Source of the DNA: Kingdonia uniflora
Lineage: Eukaryota > Streptophyta > Magnoliopsida > Ranunculales > Circaeasteraceae
Length of the DNA: 64,000 nt
Direction of reading: 5' to 3'
NCBI GenBank assembly: GCA_014058105.1
Contig: JACGCM010000440.1
Span: 1,984,001 to 2,048,000 of the forward strand
In this document: piece after piece, positions 35,001 to 47,800 of the stretch
Layout: every line of letters starts with the position of its first letter
Numbering within the stretch: position 1 is the first letter of the stretch
Made by a program: the position numbers and the translations under genes
The notes under the pieces: generated by a model
Seen by the model: only the letters and a program-made list of their open reading frames with translations
Databases searched by the model: none
Told to the model about the DNA's origin: nothing

Positions 35001-38000
35001 TTTTGATTGTTTCTATTTAATCATAGATTATTGATTGATAAGAATTGTTTTGACCTAATTTCTCGAAATACATTAAATACGAGCACATAAATTTTCAGAT
35101 TTATCTTTTTTTTCTTTTCATATTTATATAATAATATTGGGTTTCTTAGGAGTTGATTTGAGAGAACAACTGAGATAAGTATATATAAGAAATTTATAAG
35201 AGAGGAAGCAATTTATTTTTATTTTTATGTAAAGGGGTTTAAAATGAAACTTGTGGTGGTAGAAGAAGATTTGTTTGAAATAATTAGTTTTTTTATATCG
35301 GTGTTTGATAAGGTGATAAAATGTGATAATGGTCACTTATTCACTAGAGTGATTTTAGAGGAGTTTCTTGGGTTTTAAACGTCTTTATGAAAGAAAAAGA
35401 AGAATGAGGGGCATTATATTGGGTTGTTTGTAGTGTCAAATTTTTTGAACCAGTTAAATTTTACGGGTTTTCTACTTTGTCTTTACTTTATTTTATGGTA
35501 CCTATTTTCATTGCATAAAATAATAAGGGGACTCAGTCGCATCTGTTGGGTTTGACCCAATCTCAGTTCGGTATGGTCTGGGAAAGGAGAAAAACTTATC
35601 TCATTTAACTCTTGGTTATAATTGAGCATCAAAGAAGAAAAAAAGTAACTTGAATAGGAAGAGAGAAGGGACACTTAAAGGTCTCTAAATGGCCTACAAT
35701 GTTATATCCTATATAAATCGTGAGTACATATTCGCGGGTAGGCCTTAATGACTGTATTTTCTGAAGACTTTCCTTCATACTATCTCAAATTAAGGGATTT
35801 TTGATTCTCAGTATTTACTTTATTTTAGTGTACTCAATTTTCATGGAACTTTGGTATGTAATTGGGCAATTAAAAGAAATGATGTACTAAGATACATAAT
35901 ACTGAAATAATGTCTTGGTTTACAGCCAAATGAGATTTAAGTAGGAAATATTTGACATGTCAAAATGTGCTTAAAGCCTTTTAATCGCCTACAAGTGCAA
36001 TCGTACACTCTAAATTGGCTACAGTGGTGTATGCAAGTAAGCGCAATTCAAATCATGAAGCCCATAAGAGGCTTCTTATGTTCTCAATATAACAATAAAA
36101 AGACATTTCATATTTATTGCCATTTCCAAAAAAATTAAGCCCACATACTAATATTAGAATTTCTACTAATATGGTCATTTAGTACCTATTCATCTGTGCT
36201 AATGGTAAGTTTTTTTGTATTGGCAGTGGTGATCATGATATGTGTGTAATATAGGAACTCAAACATAGACTGGATCACTTGGATATCAAAGCAAAAAAAG
36301 CGTGAAAGAGTGATAGAGTGTTTGGGGTACATGGCGAGTTGGCCTCTTTAATATCCTTCCACCCGTAGATGGCGTTATCTGGTAATTATATCTTGCACCT
36401 CATATTTAGTATGTGTGGTGCATTCAAGGGCCATTTCAAAGCTTTATTAAGGGAAATATACTATTGCCATTTTATGAAGAAGATGAGATGGTCAGCAGAG
36501 ACGTTAACCACTACGAATTCTTAGTTAATTATGAACCATGGGTATATTATATAAAGCATCAATCTTTACTCAATAGATGGTGGTTATAAATTATAAACCA
36601 CCAAGATCCTGTAGTCTTTAGATGTGATACAAGTGAAATAAAATAAGGCATTTATGCCAATATTCTTAAACAAATATGATTCGTCTGTTATTAGAAATTG
36701 AAGAATTGATTGAAATCATTAAGGGACTTCTCTATAATGTCAAGATAAAAAATAATCTCGGAAGATGACGTAAGGTCTTTTTCAATAATCTTCAAGTAAT
36801 ACTTTGAGATTTATTTTTAGTCTTTGTTACTTGTGTAGTATATCTATCCACAACTTTTGTTTAAAGGGCAAACTGGAATATATAGCCAAAAAACATAAGT
36901 AGCAAGGCCGATTAGTTGAGGCACTTAGCTTGAACCACTATCCAAGCTACTAGCAAGATAATGAGCAAATGTTATTTCACCCACTACACCATTTGCCACG
37001 TCGCAATCATATACGCACCCCTCAAGCTCTTTTTTATATTATGTACTATTATCCCTTTGTAACATATTCTTGACTTATAATTTGGCATTGTAATTTTCGG
37101 AGAAAATTTCTTACTGATCCTTTACGATATGCACGAGCTTATTAATCTTGTTTCTTCAAATTTGCAAGGTATTCAATGTTTGATACATATCGAGTAGCCA
37201 ACGCTTTGTGCAACAAATACTGCTGAGTTTTGGTATTGGCTTTTCAAATCAGAATCACAACTGTTAAATGGTAAAGGGATTGAATGTAACCCTGGATGTA
37301 GGCTGTCGTGATTTCCATAATGTCAGCTTTATTAAAATTACTCAATACTGCAGACTGCTCCCCCGCACTACAATATTAGCAACCTCCAAAAAATATTTAG
37401 AAGTTTATGGAGTAAATATGAGAGTTGGTTGACCAAATTACAAACCCTTCAGAATGAATATGTGATGCCACAAAATCATAATAATTTGGAGATGAATTTC
37501 AAAGATGTAGATTTTTGTATGTTGTCATGTCTGTAGTTACATGTCTGTTCTCTAGTTACCTGTGTTTTGCTGATGGCGATATTTGGGCTACAAATAAGAT
37601 GACGGAGGTGATCAAGAATATTAGAACTTATGACGATTGATGAGGGGTGATTGAGAATAGTAAGAATGTATGACGATTCGGTCGGAGTATGATCAATCCG
37701 TGTATTCTCATATTTGAGTTAGTAAAAATGATTATGATTTTACTGGTTTATTAGGTATATTTCTTAAATAACAGTGTGGGCTAAACAATTTTTTTGCAGG
37801 GATATATCTTAAAGGATGTACATGGTATGAAACCATTCATTATATAAATTCATTATTTTGTTATTTTTTCCAGTCAATTAAATTCAATATTTAGTTTACT
37901 CTAATCTTCATTATTATTAGGATCTTGGTTCTATAAGAAATATAATCTTTAAGATTCGAATCTCTTTTGCCTGAAGTGGTTTTCGCCCGTGCGAGTACAG

Positions 38001-38328
38001 GCTCATTGCTACTAGTAACTCTAATAACCCAAAAAAATAACCACCCCTTTTCCTAACAACAAGGTTGGGTTTTATTCTCCTACAACTAAAGGGTAAATAA
38101 GTAAAACAAGTTTAAAGGCCATGACATAGGTGTGTAAACGACCACCCAACGCCTAGTCATCTCACTAAACATGCATATTATGAGATCTAAAATTATAAAC
38201 CTTGAATTTAGAGGAGTTTCTAGGGTTACCTTGATCCAAAGCTGTGAATAACAAGATTACTACCCAAGATAAGCACCAATATCACCAAGAATTTGTGCTC
38301 GAAGGAAGATCAAACGTGCTTGATAACG
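35001..38328. other. Gene-free AT-rich region
   Basis: No open frame has a recognisable domain on either strand. A candidate Helitron 3' hairpin lies at ~37984-38017 (separate entry). The last ~200 bp (38130-38328) match the leader that precedes another copia LTR copy at 41530-41633. Confidence 0.5.
37984..38017 (+). mobile_element. Candidate Helitron 3' end
   Basis: The sequence GCCCGTGCGAGTACAGGC could fold into an imperfect short hairpin, followed about 10 bases later by CTAGT, the CTRRT terminus of plant Helitrons. The stem has two non-Watson-Crick positions and the base after CTAGT is A rather than the expected T. No 5' TC end or Rep/helicase coding region was found, so this is tentative. 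Confidence 0.25.
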
Positions 38329-38559
38329 TGTAATCGTCTAATATTTATCAACCAATATAGAACATATATATAGAGATAGAAAGATTCCATTAAGGTTTCA
38401 AATGGCCAATAGAGATGTAAACAATTAGTTTCATAGTAAGGGAGTCTCCCTATATTTATAGTGAAGACTCGTAAGTCTCTCTTTCTCTTTCTCCCTAAAC
38501 CAAACCCTAGGGGGTTAGTAGTTCGGTGGTAGCCCAACCCACTCCACCGTTGAGTAACA
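38329..38559 (-). repeat. Copia LTR copy 2
   Basis: This is homologous to the LTR at 11084-11343. It shares the TAGGGAGTCTCCCTATATTTATAG-like core and the CCTAGGGGGTTAGTAG...CCCAACCCACTCCACCG block. It lacks the ~25 bp near its 5' end present in the other copies. On the - strand, CACGTTATCAAGCACG follows its CA end, resembling the half-tRNA-Met primer-binding site of many plant copia elements, then ~200 bp of leader. Confidence 0.65.
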
Positions 38560-38574
38560 TAATTAGGGATAAGA

Positions 38575-40397
38575 TATGGCTTATGGTGTAGTCGGTTCAT
38601 CGGGGATGAAACCACCCATCGACAAGGCAATAGTAGCTACGCAACCAGTTAATGCATTATGAGACATGCCCAGCGTGGCAAATGCACATGTTAATAAAGA
38701 GATCTCGATCTATTATGTCTGTAATGGTACAACGTTGAATCGTTTAATAATGATCATCGAGAACGCATTCACCCTCGTTGTTGCGCTCGCCATCTAGGAT
38801 GGGGATTTTGAACCACTTATTGTAAATGACTGTGTGTTGTTGCATATTGGCCAATGTGGGCATCTGAAATCCAGGTGGAGCTCAGCTCGCTAGCAAAATG
38901 CGAAGTGATTCCATAGAACCTGTCGGATACAAATGAGAATTAGTACAAAAATGTAATAAACTCGAAGAGATTATTAGGTCAAGGCAAGACTAGTTGCCCA
39001 GGTGTTCTCCAAGAAACGTGACATCAATTCCAATGAGACATATTCTTTATTCATATACGCTTTTACTTTCCAGTACTTGATCAGTCTGTCAATTGTCCAA
39101 GACAAGCATCTTATGTAGGTAGTACGCACGTATCTATATGAGAAACTAGATATGAACATCTACAAGAAGCTACCCAAGAGGTGTATATTTCCAGAAGCAA
39201 TTAAGGCTAACGCACGAGATGCGTACGTAATAAACTGGATAAGTCATTGTTGGCTTGAAGCAATCAGGGATCATGTGGCACAGTAAGATGAATGAGTATT
39301 TGAAGCTTAGGGACTTTGCAAATAGTATTATCTGCCCATGCGTTCTCACTAAGAACATATATACTTGCTTAGTCATCATAACAGTGTACTAGATGATCTG
39401 AATATCATCAAATCTCCAGGGGAGATCACCAGAGCTGCCGAATACTTTTGGGAAAGTAATTCGAAATGAAAGGCCTTGGGAAACCAAGTAATATGGCGAT
39501 TTACAGATCGAACATCTTGGTAGTGGCATACTCGCTCATTAAGTGATATGGATACAACTCATAGCTTGAGCATGCCTATTATAGTCTGTCACCTGGAAGT
39601 GGACAATAACATCTTCTGCCCTTCTGATGAGGGGGAGGAACTCTTAGGGCCGATGCGCCTTATCTAGGAGTAATAAGTGCTTTGCTTTACTTAGCCGAGC
39701 GTATTAGATTCAATATCTCATTCGTTGTAAACTGTTTGGCTCGCCACAATTCTACTATTTCCCAGAGGCATTGGAATGGGATCAATACATTCTGCAGTAC
39801 CTGAAACCAACACAATAAACTTGGGTCTATTCTACCCGATAAATTGTAAACATAAAATTATAGGGTATGCCGAGGCTGAAGACTCGTCAGACTCACATAT
39901 AGGTCGTTGCCAGATGGGTTATATGTTATGTATGGATATACTATAATTTCATGGAGATTAGTAAAGCAGACGGCGGTCGCTACATCTTCGAACCACATGG
40001 AGATTCTTGCATTTCATGAAGCTGGCACATGATATTTTTGGTTACGCTCCATGACGAATTACATCAACGGAACTTGCGGACTAAGTTATGTCCAGAAGAA
40101 ACCTGTAATTCTTTATAAAGACAATGCTGCATGCATTGCTTAAGACGGATTAGGTTTTTTCCAAGACGACCGAACTATACATATTTTGCCAAAGTTCTTC
40201 CATACTCACGAATTACAAAAGGCTGATTAAATTGATTTTGTTCAAGACCATTCAGCAGATAACTTAGAAGATCTATTCATGAAGACTTTTACACCACCTA
40301 CGTTCAAGATATTGGTACACGTAATAGACATGCGAAGTTTGTATTCTTTGACGTCTCTGGGAAACACATCTCTGGGAGATAAATATTAGGGGGAGTA
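38575..40397 (+). pseudogene. Copia RT-RNase H remnant, plus strand
   Basis: The + strand shows RT pieces (VKARLVAQVFS, NETYSLFIYAFTFQYLISLS, EKLDMNIYKKLP) and a heavily mutated segment around YVDDL at ~39380. LQIEHLGSGILAH follows, then RNase H: TGYVMYGYTIISW, then KQTAVATSSNHMEILAFHEA and LYKDNAACIA, ending with NLEDLFMKTFTPPTF at ~40290. A purine tract (TTAGGGGGAGTAG) at ~40387 marks the end of the internal region. Stops occur throughout. The 5' side joins copia LTR copy 2 in opposite orientation, so the two do not belong to one intact element. Confidence 0.75.
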
Positions 40398-40630
40398 GTC
40401 TTCGCCTGACATGGGCATATGTGTATTGTACCCTTTTTCCTGATAGCGCAGTTTTTTCCTTAGAGGTTTTACTGGCTAGAGGCTGTGATGAGGTAACGTT
40501 ATACGCGTCACCGCCCATCTGTGACATAGGATTGTACTCTTTCCTTACATAGCTTTTTGCTCACAGGGTTTTGCTAGGCGGAGGTTTTAATAAGGCAAGT
40601 CGTCTAGATATGGGACACTCCAAAGGGGAA

Positions 40631-40855
40631 GTGGTAGGAATCATTCGGTTATGTCCAACCCGAACTGAGTTTGGGGTGACCCACGACTCCTAACCCAACC
40701 CATAAACCTATGGGGTGAGTTTTTGAGACCTTATGCAGCCTCCTATTTATACGCCTTTGTGGTGGTATTCTCTGTACCCTTAACAAGTTCATATAATAAA
40801 GGCTATCTCTCTTCTCTCTCTATATGGTGTTATATATTACTTGTATGCATGATAT
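40631..40855 (+). repeat. Probable 3' LTR of the plus-strand copia
   Basis: It starts TGGTAGGAATCATTCGGTTATG after the copia purine tract and 3' non-coding region. It contains CCCAACCCATAAACC, a TATA-like CTATTTATACGCC at ~40742, and ATAATAAAGG at ~40794. The layout parallels the other copia LTRs in the window. The end at TTGTATGCA is an estimate. Confidence 0.5.
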
Positions 40856-40889
40856 GTGATTGGTTAGATGTTTTTGTTCTCGGTATATG

Positions 40890-41633
40890 CATCATATTTA
40901 AGGCATTAGCATGTAAAAAACTGTAGAAAACAATGATAACGTTACTAAAAACATACCGAATACTAGATCTAAACATGATAAGCATAATAGAGACTATTAG
41001 AAAAAATATGCATAATAGTAGATCTAGATTTTTAACCTTGAAAAAGAGGAGTTTCTAGGGTTCCCTTTACGGCTACAACTTTTTTCCGAACTTCTGAATT
41101 TTCCGAAATCCGATTCGATTTTTTTCCGATTTTGGATATGGTTTTGTGATTCCGATTTTTCGATCATTTCCTTATTCGATTTTTTTAAATATTCATATTC
41201 ATTTTCTTAATATTTTCTTTATAGTTTAATGGTTTATATTTGTTAGATTGAAATGTGGTGATGATAACATGAAATCCACAGTATGAATAATAATTAATAT
41301 AAAAATTTGAAAATATTAAGGTTGATTTTTCATATGAAAACCTCAAAAATTCCATATTTCCAGTTTTTATCCGAATTTTATGAATTTTTTATTCGATTTA
41401 TTCGGAATTCCGAAAAATCCAAAATTTTCGATTTCGAAAATTTTGGATCGGATCGTAATGGAATTTTGGTATCCGAAAAAACCCGAAAAATTTCCGATGC
41501 CCCTCATTTCCGATCCAAAAACAACCCTAGTTGCCTTGATCCTAAGGCTATGAATAACAAGAGATTACTACCCAAAATAAGCTCCAATACCAAAATTTTG
41601 TGCTCGAAGGAAGAACAAACGTGCCTGATAACG
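40890..41633 (-). mobile_element. Copia leader with a ~455 bp inserted sequence
   Basis: On the - strand, 41633-41530 is the leader after LTR copy 3, beginning with a CGTTATCAGGCACG primer-site-like motif. 41076 downward continues the same leader. Between them (about 41077-41530) lies extra sequence rich in TTTTTCCGAAT and its complement. Copy 2 lacks this and reads TTTCTAGGGTTACCTTGATCC straight across. CTAGGGTT at the left and AACCCTAG at the right edge are inverted, suggesting a small non-autonomous element. Confidence 0.5.
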
Positions 41634-41844
41634 TGTAATTGTCTATAATATTTAGCCAATATGAGAGAACATATAGAGAGAAGTAGAGAAGTTCTTGCAA
41701 GGCTTCAAAATGCCAAATATCATAAACTTCATTAGTTACATAGTAAGGGAGTCTGCCTGAATTTATAGTCGGGACTCTAACTTTCTCTCTCTAACCCAAC
41801 CCACTCCACCTTGGGGGACCCACCAAACCGTGGACTATATGACA
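41634..41844 (-). repeat. Copia LTR copy 3
   Basis: On the - strand it begins TGTCATATAGTCCACGGTTTGG and ends AATTACA, about 211 bp. It is clearly homologous to the LTRs at 11084-11343 and 38329-38559. TAATT follows its outer end, as it also does in copy 2. No coding region belonging to it remains. Confidence 0.65.
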
Positions 41845-41849
41845 TAATT

Positions 41850-44100
41850 CATTATCGTCTGCTTATATTTTTTTCCCCTCAAAATTTGTTATATTTGTCT
41901 CCTGATTTATGAAAGTTTGTCTTGACATAAATACCTTTTTTTCTTCTTCTAAAGTATCAAAACTTGAAGGCCACATTTCTGATATATTGAAAATACTGGA
42001 GATACGTAAACATTGTCTTATATTAACACAAAAACTCTCATTTGGAAACATTGTTTCATTGGAAACATTAGCCTTGGTTATTACAATATACAGACTGGTT
42101 AAGCTCCTCTGGAATAGTATGCATGCTTTTATCTGGAGATGGCCGACCCTTGGGAGGGTCTTCCCTGCTAAGGAGCCGATGAGCTTAACTTTTTTCTAAT
42201 ATCATCATGAAGCTATTATATTGGTTCAGGGCCGCAAAACAGACACTATATCAAAGTGAACAATCAATATAGTTAGCAGAAATGATAGTGTTAAAGACGT
42301 ACACAAAGTACGCGTGTAAATACAATATTTTTCTCCTGCCCGCAATATTTTTCCACTGTTGCTGCAGACTGGAACAACCAATATTCGAAGTGCGAGAGAT
42401 TCTCATGAAGAAAATAAATTTGCTTGCCTCACTCACCATCACAGTTCCAATACAAATTGGAATTTTTTTTTACTTTCTACAAAAATAGGCATATATACTC
42501 ATCATATTAATAGTCTACAAATCAAATTGACCGAATCCTTCAAAATAATCAAATTTTAAATTAATTTGATTTAGTATCTGTATTTTAAAAATGCATTTTG
42601 TTGTTATCGATAAAACAAAAACAAGTAATAAAGAGGCATCAACATCGGCCGGCTATGATCAATTAGTCAAATCTTTGGGAGTACATGATTTCAAATCAAC
42701 CGGACAGTGAAGTTCGATGTCATCTTTGTCTTTCCATCATCGTCTTTTGTTCTTGTTGTTCCATCCTCGTTTCTGTATATTGTTAGTAACCACTAATACT
42801 TGTCCATAAGCCAATTCCAGCTAGTGTACCTGATAATACAAAGCCGAAACAAGCAACGAGCTACCACTTTTTGCCTGATGCCGCACATTGTACTCGGCAG
42901 ACTGAATTGGAAACGAAGTTGTATATCCCTATGTTCAGAAAAAGGATACCATCAATTTTCTCAAAGAATTAGTCTAAAATACAAATGTATAAAAACAGAG
43001 AACACTGTTAATAGCTTCGAGATCATGCATAGTATCACTCAGAGTTATACAAAACTAAGAACACATATGAAGACTGTACTGTCTCATTGAGGGTCTCTAT
43101 TATAGTGTGATTCAAGCCTGTCGAAACAGTACATGCTTTATAATGTCACTGCGGTCGAAGCTACACATGTGGTCGCAATTGTACACGTTTTATTTATACA
43201 GTGCATTAAGTTAGACAATTGCCACACATGTGATCACAACTGTGACTAGCTATTAATGCGCTGATGGTTGCATCGTAAAACCAAAGTCATGTCGTGCCCA
43301 ATCACAAATGCGATGCAACGCAGTGCAATATGATATAACCTGCAAGGCATCATTTGGTGCAAACTTTGTAACAAACCAAAACAAAAACCACTGACAGTGA
43401 ACGTTAAGATTTGGGGTTTTCTAGAACCCCAGAAAAGGCTTACCCTATTTTTCACTTCAAAATACTACCTTACGCTATTGCAGTAACTCCAATAAATAAT
43501 CCTGCCCTAATACCTCTTCTCTATATTATAATTATGAATTCATAGCAAACCGTTGATTTCTTCCGGTGTCTATCTCCTTGTGTTTCGCTTATATGCATTT
43601 TCTTTACATAAGTGGTCTATTGTTTGATGATTTCTCTATATATATTGTGCGGACGGGATTGAATATGGATCTCTTAATATATAATGTCTTGCATTCTCTA
43701 TTATTTATAGATTTATCCATATTTATCGAGTATATGCAGTATTTTATATAGTGTACCACAACAAATTTCAAGTTTCAACTGGTGGCATTATGCTTGTAAT
43801 ATGCACATTGAATTTTGCCACCCCTTGTTCGCATTCGGATGGCTAATGTCTCGCTAAATGTAGGGTATATCTATATTGGCTTAAAGTTTGGATTTTGGTG
43901 AACTACGGCTAAATATTACTTTTTTTGTATTGCATAAGGAATCTCTTGCAATAAAAGACAAGAACTGTGAACTTGTCAACTACTAGATATAAAATGTTAA
44001 ACATCATCACAACATGAATACCAAAGTTGCGAAAACTATCTACATTTTGATCTTTTGGTGGGTTTCAACTTTATTCATTCTTCTGAATTATAATCATTAC
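41850..44100. other. Intergenic upstream region of the ABCB gene
   Basis: I find no gene here. The region is AT-rich with short open frames lacking family resemblance. It should contain the promoter of the transporter. TATA-like TCTATATATATTGTGCG occurs at ~43634, but I cannot link it to a start site. Paired CACATGTG elements are listed separately. Confidence 0.4.
43163..43243. promoter_or_regulatory. Two near-identical CACATGTG 20-mers upstream of ABCB
   Basis: ACACATGTGGTCGCAATTGT (43163-43182) and ACACATGTGATCACAACTGT (43224-43243) match at 17 of 20 positions, 61 bp apart and ~1.65 kb upstream of the ATG. Each holds CACATGTG, an E-box-type palindrome that bHLH factors such as MYC2-like proteins can bind. 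A regulatory role is inference only. Confidence 0.3.
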
Positions 44101-44864
44101 TTGGTTCCTATGAAACTATGAAGACTATGGTGCAGTATGTGCAGAGTTTTCAGTTGATACTGTAAGTTTCCTTGCTCAGGTGTTTTCTTCTACTTCTTCT
44201 TTTTTGAAATCCGTAAGTTCATTAGGTTTTCATCATTTTTCACCATTCTTCTTTTGTTCTATCGAAACAGGCTTTCCTTCTAGAGCACAGTCTAGTTTTC
44301 TTTTATTTTCTGTTTAATTCCATCATTCTTTGGTTTTGTTCATTCAGAAAGTAGGTGTCATGGCACTTTTGATTACAAACTTTTCAGTTCAAACCAAATA
44401 TGAAAATCACCCTTTTTTTTTTCTGTCGTCCTTAACTTTAGTTTAGACGAGTTTTGATTTTGTCACATTTTTTCAGTATCATGTTTTTATGTGACTCTCT
44501 ATGCCCTCCAGCTTGATTTTGTTGTTTCCAACTATCCCAGTTCTTTTGTAGCTTCATCAGCTTATGGGAACTTCAGTCTTTTAAACTTAAATTCAGCCGG
44601 AGCCGGGTAGCTTTAAGTAAAGGACCATTCAGAAAGGTTGTTCAGTTCTCTATATTGGAAAAATAGAGAACATATGTTGTGGGTTATTTGGTTAAGTTAT
44701 GAAAATTGTTCTAGCAGAATTCTAGAGGCGCATAAGTTGTTTAAAGTTAGCTACCCTAAATTTCCTGATTTAATCTATTTTCAAAGACTGAAACCTTGAA
44801 TAATTACTTTTGTCAAGTTTAGAGTAGTTCTGTCTTGATCACTTTGAGCATATTTTTCTTTCAG
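44100..44864 (+). other. Probable 5' UTR intron of ABCB
   Basis: A strong acceptor, TTTTTCTTTCAG, lies five bases before the ATG at 44870. A good donor, CTGTAAGT, lies at ~44162 after GTTGATA. The simplest reading is a non-coding first exon ending near 44161 and an intron of ~700 bp. Transcript data would be needed to confirm it. Confidence 0.4.
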
Positions 44865-44869
44865 TTGAG

Positions 44870-47800
44870 ATGTCAGTCTACAAAGCCACTCCATCGACAA
44901 ACCACTCACTGGTAGTAACGAACTCATCTGTCGTAGAGATGAATAACATCTCAGAAAAAAAAAACAACAAACAAGAATCTGAAAAGAATAAGGGAGGAGA
45001 AAGCGTGGATACTGTTTCACTTCACAAGCTCTTCTCTTTTGTAGACTACAAAGATATCATGCTGATGGTCGTCGGGACAATAGGCGCTCTTGTAAATGGG
45101 ATGTCCTGGCCATTTATGACAATTTTTCTTTCAGATGTGATCAACTCTTTCGGACAGAACGTAGGCACCGGAAAAGATGTGGTTCCTGAAATTTCAAAGG
45201 TAAGCATAAAATTTGATAATGGTAGTACATGATTTTGGTGCATCTGATGTGGCTATTATAATCCTGTCCAGATGAATATATGGCACCATAAACATGCCTG
45301 GTAGCAACCAATATTCGCAAAGCGTTATAATTGCGGCAAAAAAAGTTTTTTATAATCTGCTATGAGATCTTCCACAAATTAGAGGATGACAATTTTTTTC
45401 CCCATTCCCGTGATTAGAAGATCTCCACTATAGAAAAACTAAATTACAAGGTATAAGTTTTTATAGCTTGGTTAAGAGGGTAAAAAGAGTTCATTTTCTT
45501 TTTCTTACGATGAAAAACCACCAGGGTCACAGAGGGAATCTAGAAAAGAAGAAGAAAAAGAGAATTCAAAATGTGGAACAAGGCGATAAACATAAATTAA
45601 ATCCTCCCCAAATAATAGAAGTTATTGAATAACACACCACTAGAGGCTAGATTATGACCACCCCAAAAAATAGTAATTACATTTGCATTATACCTCCAAC
45701 AGAAAATTTGGATTATACAGTTTTCAATTACATTCGCAATATACGTATACCCTTCTCTGGCCATATTTCATGTTTTAAGTAATTTGATTCTGCTAAGATG
45801 CATAGTTTCATTGATCCTTCGAATATATTGTTAGATTATATTGGTCTTCGCTAATGAAACCTTGATTTTCTTTTCTGTATTTCACTTATATAGACACGAG
45901 AGTGGTCTTAACATGTTGATATTTTTATGGCTTCAGGTAGCATTAAAGTTTGTTTACTTGGCTGTGGTGGCTGGAATTTCAGGATACTTCCGTATGTACA
46001 TGAACTAGTTGCTCTGACATTTTAATATAGAGTAGATGTTTGAACTATTTGATATAGAGAGTACTCATGATTGTTGTTTGTCAGAGGTTGCTTGCTGGAT
46101 GGTCACAGGAGCAAGGCAGGCTGCAAGAATAAGGAGTTTATATTTGAAAACTATTTTACGCCAAGATATAGCATTCTTTGATAAAGAAACAAACACGGGA
46201 GAAGTTGTGGGTAGGCTGTCTGGTGATACTGTTCTCATTCAAGACGCAATGGGGGAAAAGGTAGCTAACTAACACTCCCACACCCCAAAAATTACTCACC
46301 ATGTATTGATGACCCAAACTTTGCTCTTATTATACAGATTGGCAAGTTCATACAGCTGGCTGCGACGTTTCTTGGAGGTTTTACAATAGCATTCATCAAA
46401 GGATGGATTCTTGCACTAGTCATGCTATCTGCAATTCCACCTCTTGTGATGTCTGCTGGACTCGTGACACTCGCCTTATCCAAGACGGCATCTCGTTCAC
46501 AATCTGCCTATTCAAAAGCTGGAATTGTAGTAGAACAGACAATAGGATCAATCAGAACAGTACGTACTTACTTCCCCAGTTTTTTATATATAAATGAAGA
46601 GACATAATCATGAGCTTAGTCTGACAGGCACAGCATTAAGACTTAGAAGTCAGGAAGATCTAATCATTGTCCAGAACTACATTATTAAGAACAAAGTATT
46701 CATCCAAATTGTGTACTCCTTTCAAGTGGCAACATATATTTGACATCAGTTCCTACCACTGAAAAAAGATTCATAAGTCGTTGTTAATGGAGTTGAAGTT
46801 ACCAAATTATGAGGAGTCGGTATCAATTTATCCCTAATTGGTCCAGATATGGTTCCTCGAACCGCATTTTCTAAACGAACCAGAGCCAATCCTAATTGAT
46901 CTTGTAATAGATCTGCTGCTACAGAACGAATACGTTTATTTTTCAAGTGATTCACATCGTCAAGTGTACCCATTCCAAATTTCATTCCGATCAAATGATC
47001 TGCCGCTGCCAATACATCTCGTGGTAACAAAAATGTATTGTTCTGAGGTATATCAAGATTCCGTCTCCGGTTCATATTTCGTCGACCAATCCGTCCTAAT
47101 TCACATCTTTGTTGAAAAAATTTCTTTTGTAATTCTTTACATAAGGACTCAGAAAATACCGGGTCCCCGCCCACACAAGCGAATTGTTGATAAAACTCCA
47201 AAATGGCATTTTCTTTCGAACCAATTTTTTTTTCTCCTAATCATTCGGGAAAGACAAGAAAATTTCGGGGTAGCAAACATTATCTATAATTTCTCTTAGA
47301 TTCAAACCCATAGCTGATGATAGAACTAGAATAGATATTTTTTGTTTCCTACTTACACGAGCCCATATCCGTGTTTTTCTATCAATTTCTAATTCTGATC
47401 TTCCTCCCCAATCTGATATTATGGTACCGGTATAGACCGAAATTCCATTATGGTCCAATTCTGAACGATAATAAATGTCGGGGCTTTGCAATATTTGATT
47501 GATCACAATTCTGTATATTCCATTTACTATAGAGTTTCCCAGGGAATTCATTAGAGAAATGTACTCCTTTCAAGTGGCAACATATATTTGACATCAGTTC
47601 CTACCAATTTTAGAAGAAAAAAATAGCTTCAAATAAGAAACCATTAGGGAGCTATACTGCAAATGTAAAAAGAATGTCTTACAAAATTAACAAAATAAAC
47701 ATAGGACTTGGGTGCCTAACTGTAAGCTATAACCTAGAGTATTACCTAGAAATAAAACGTCAGTGATTTGCTACAAGTATATCATCTTTCAAAGTGCTCA

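Noticed and set aside
42060..42200. Possible organelle DNA around the LWNSMHAFIWRW frame
   Set aside because: The segment sounded organelle-like, but I could not match it to a specific plastid or mitochondrial gene, so no claim is made.
46838..47299. 153-residue open frame on the + strand
   Set aside because: It is the antisense shadow of the chloroplast rpoB fragment, which reads clearly on the - strand.
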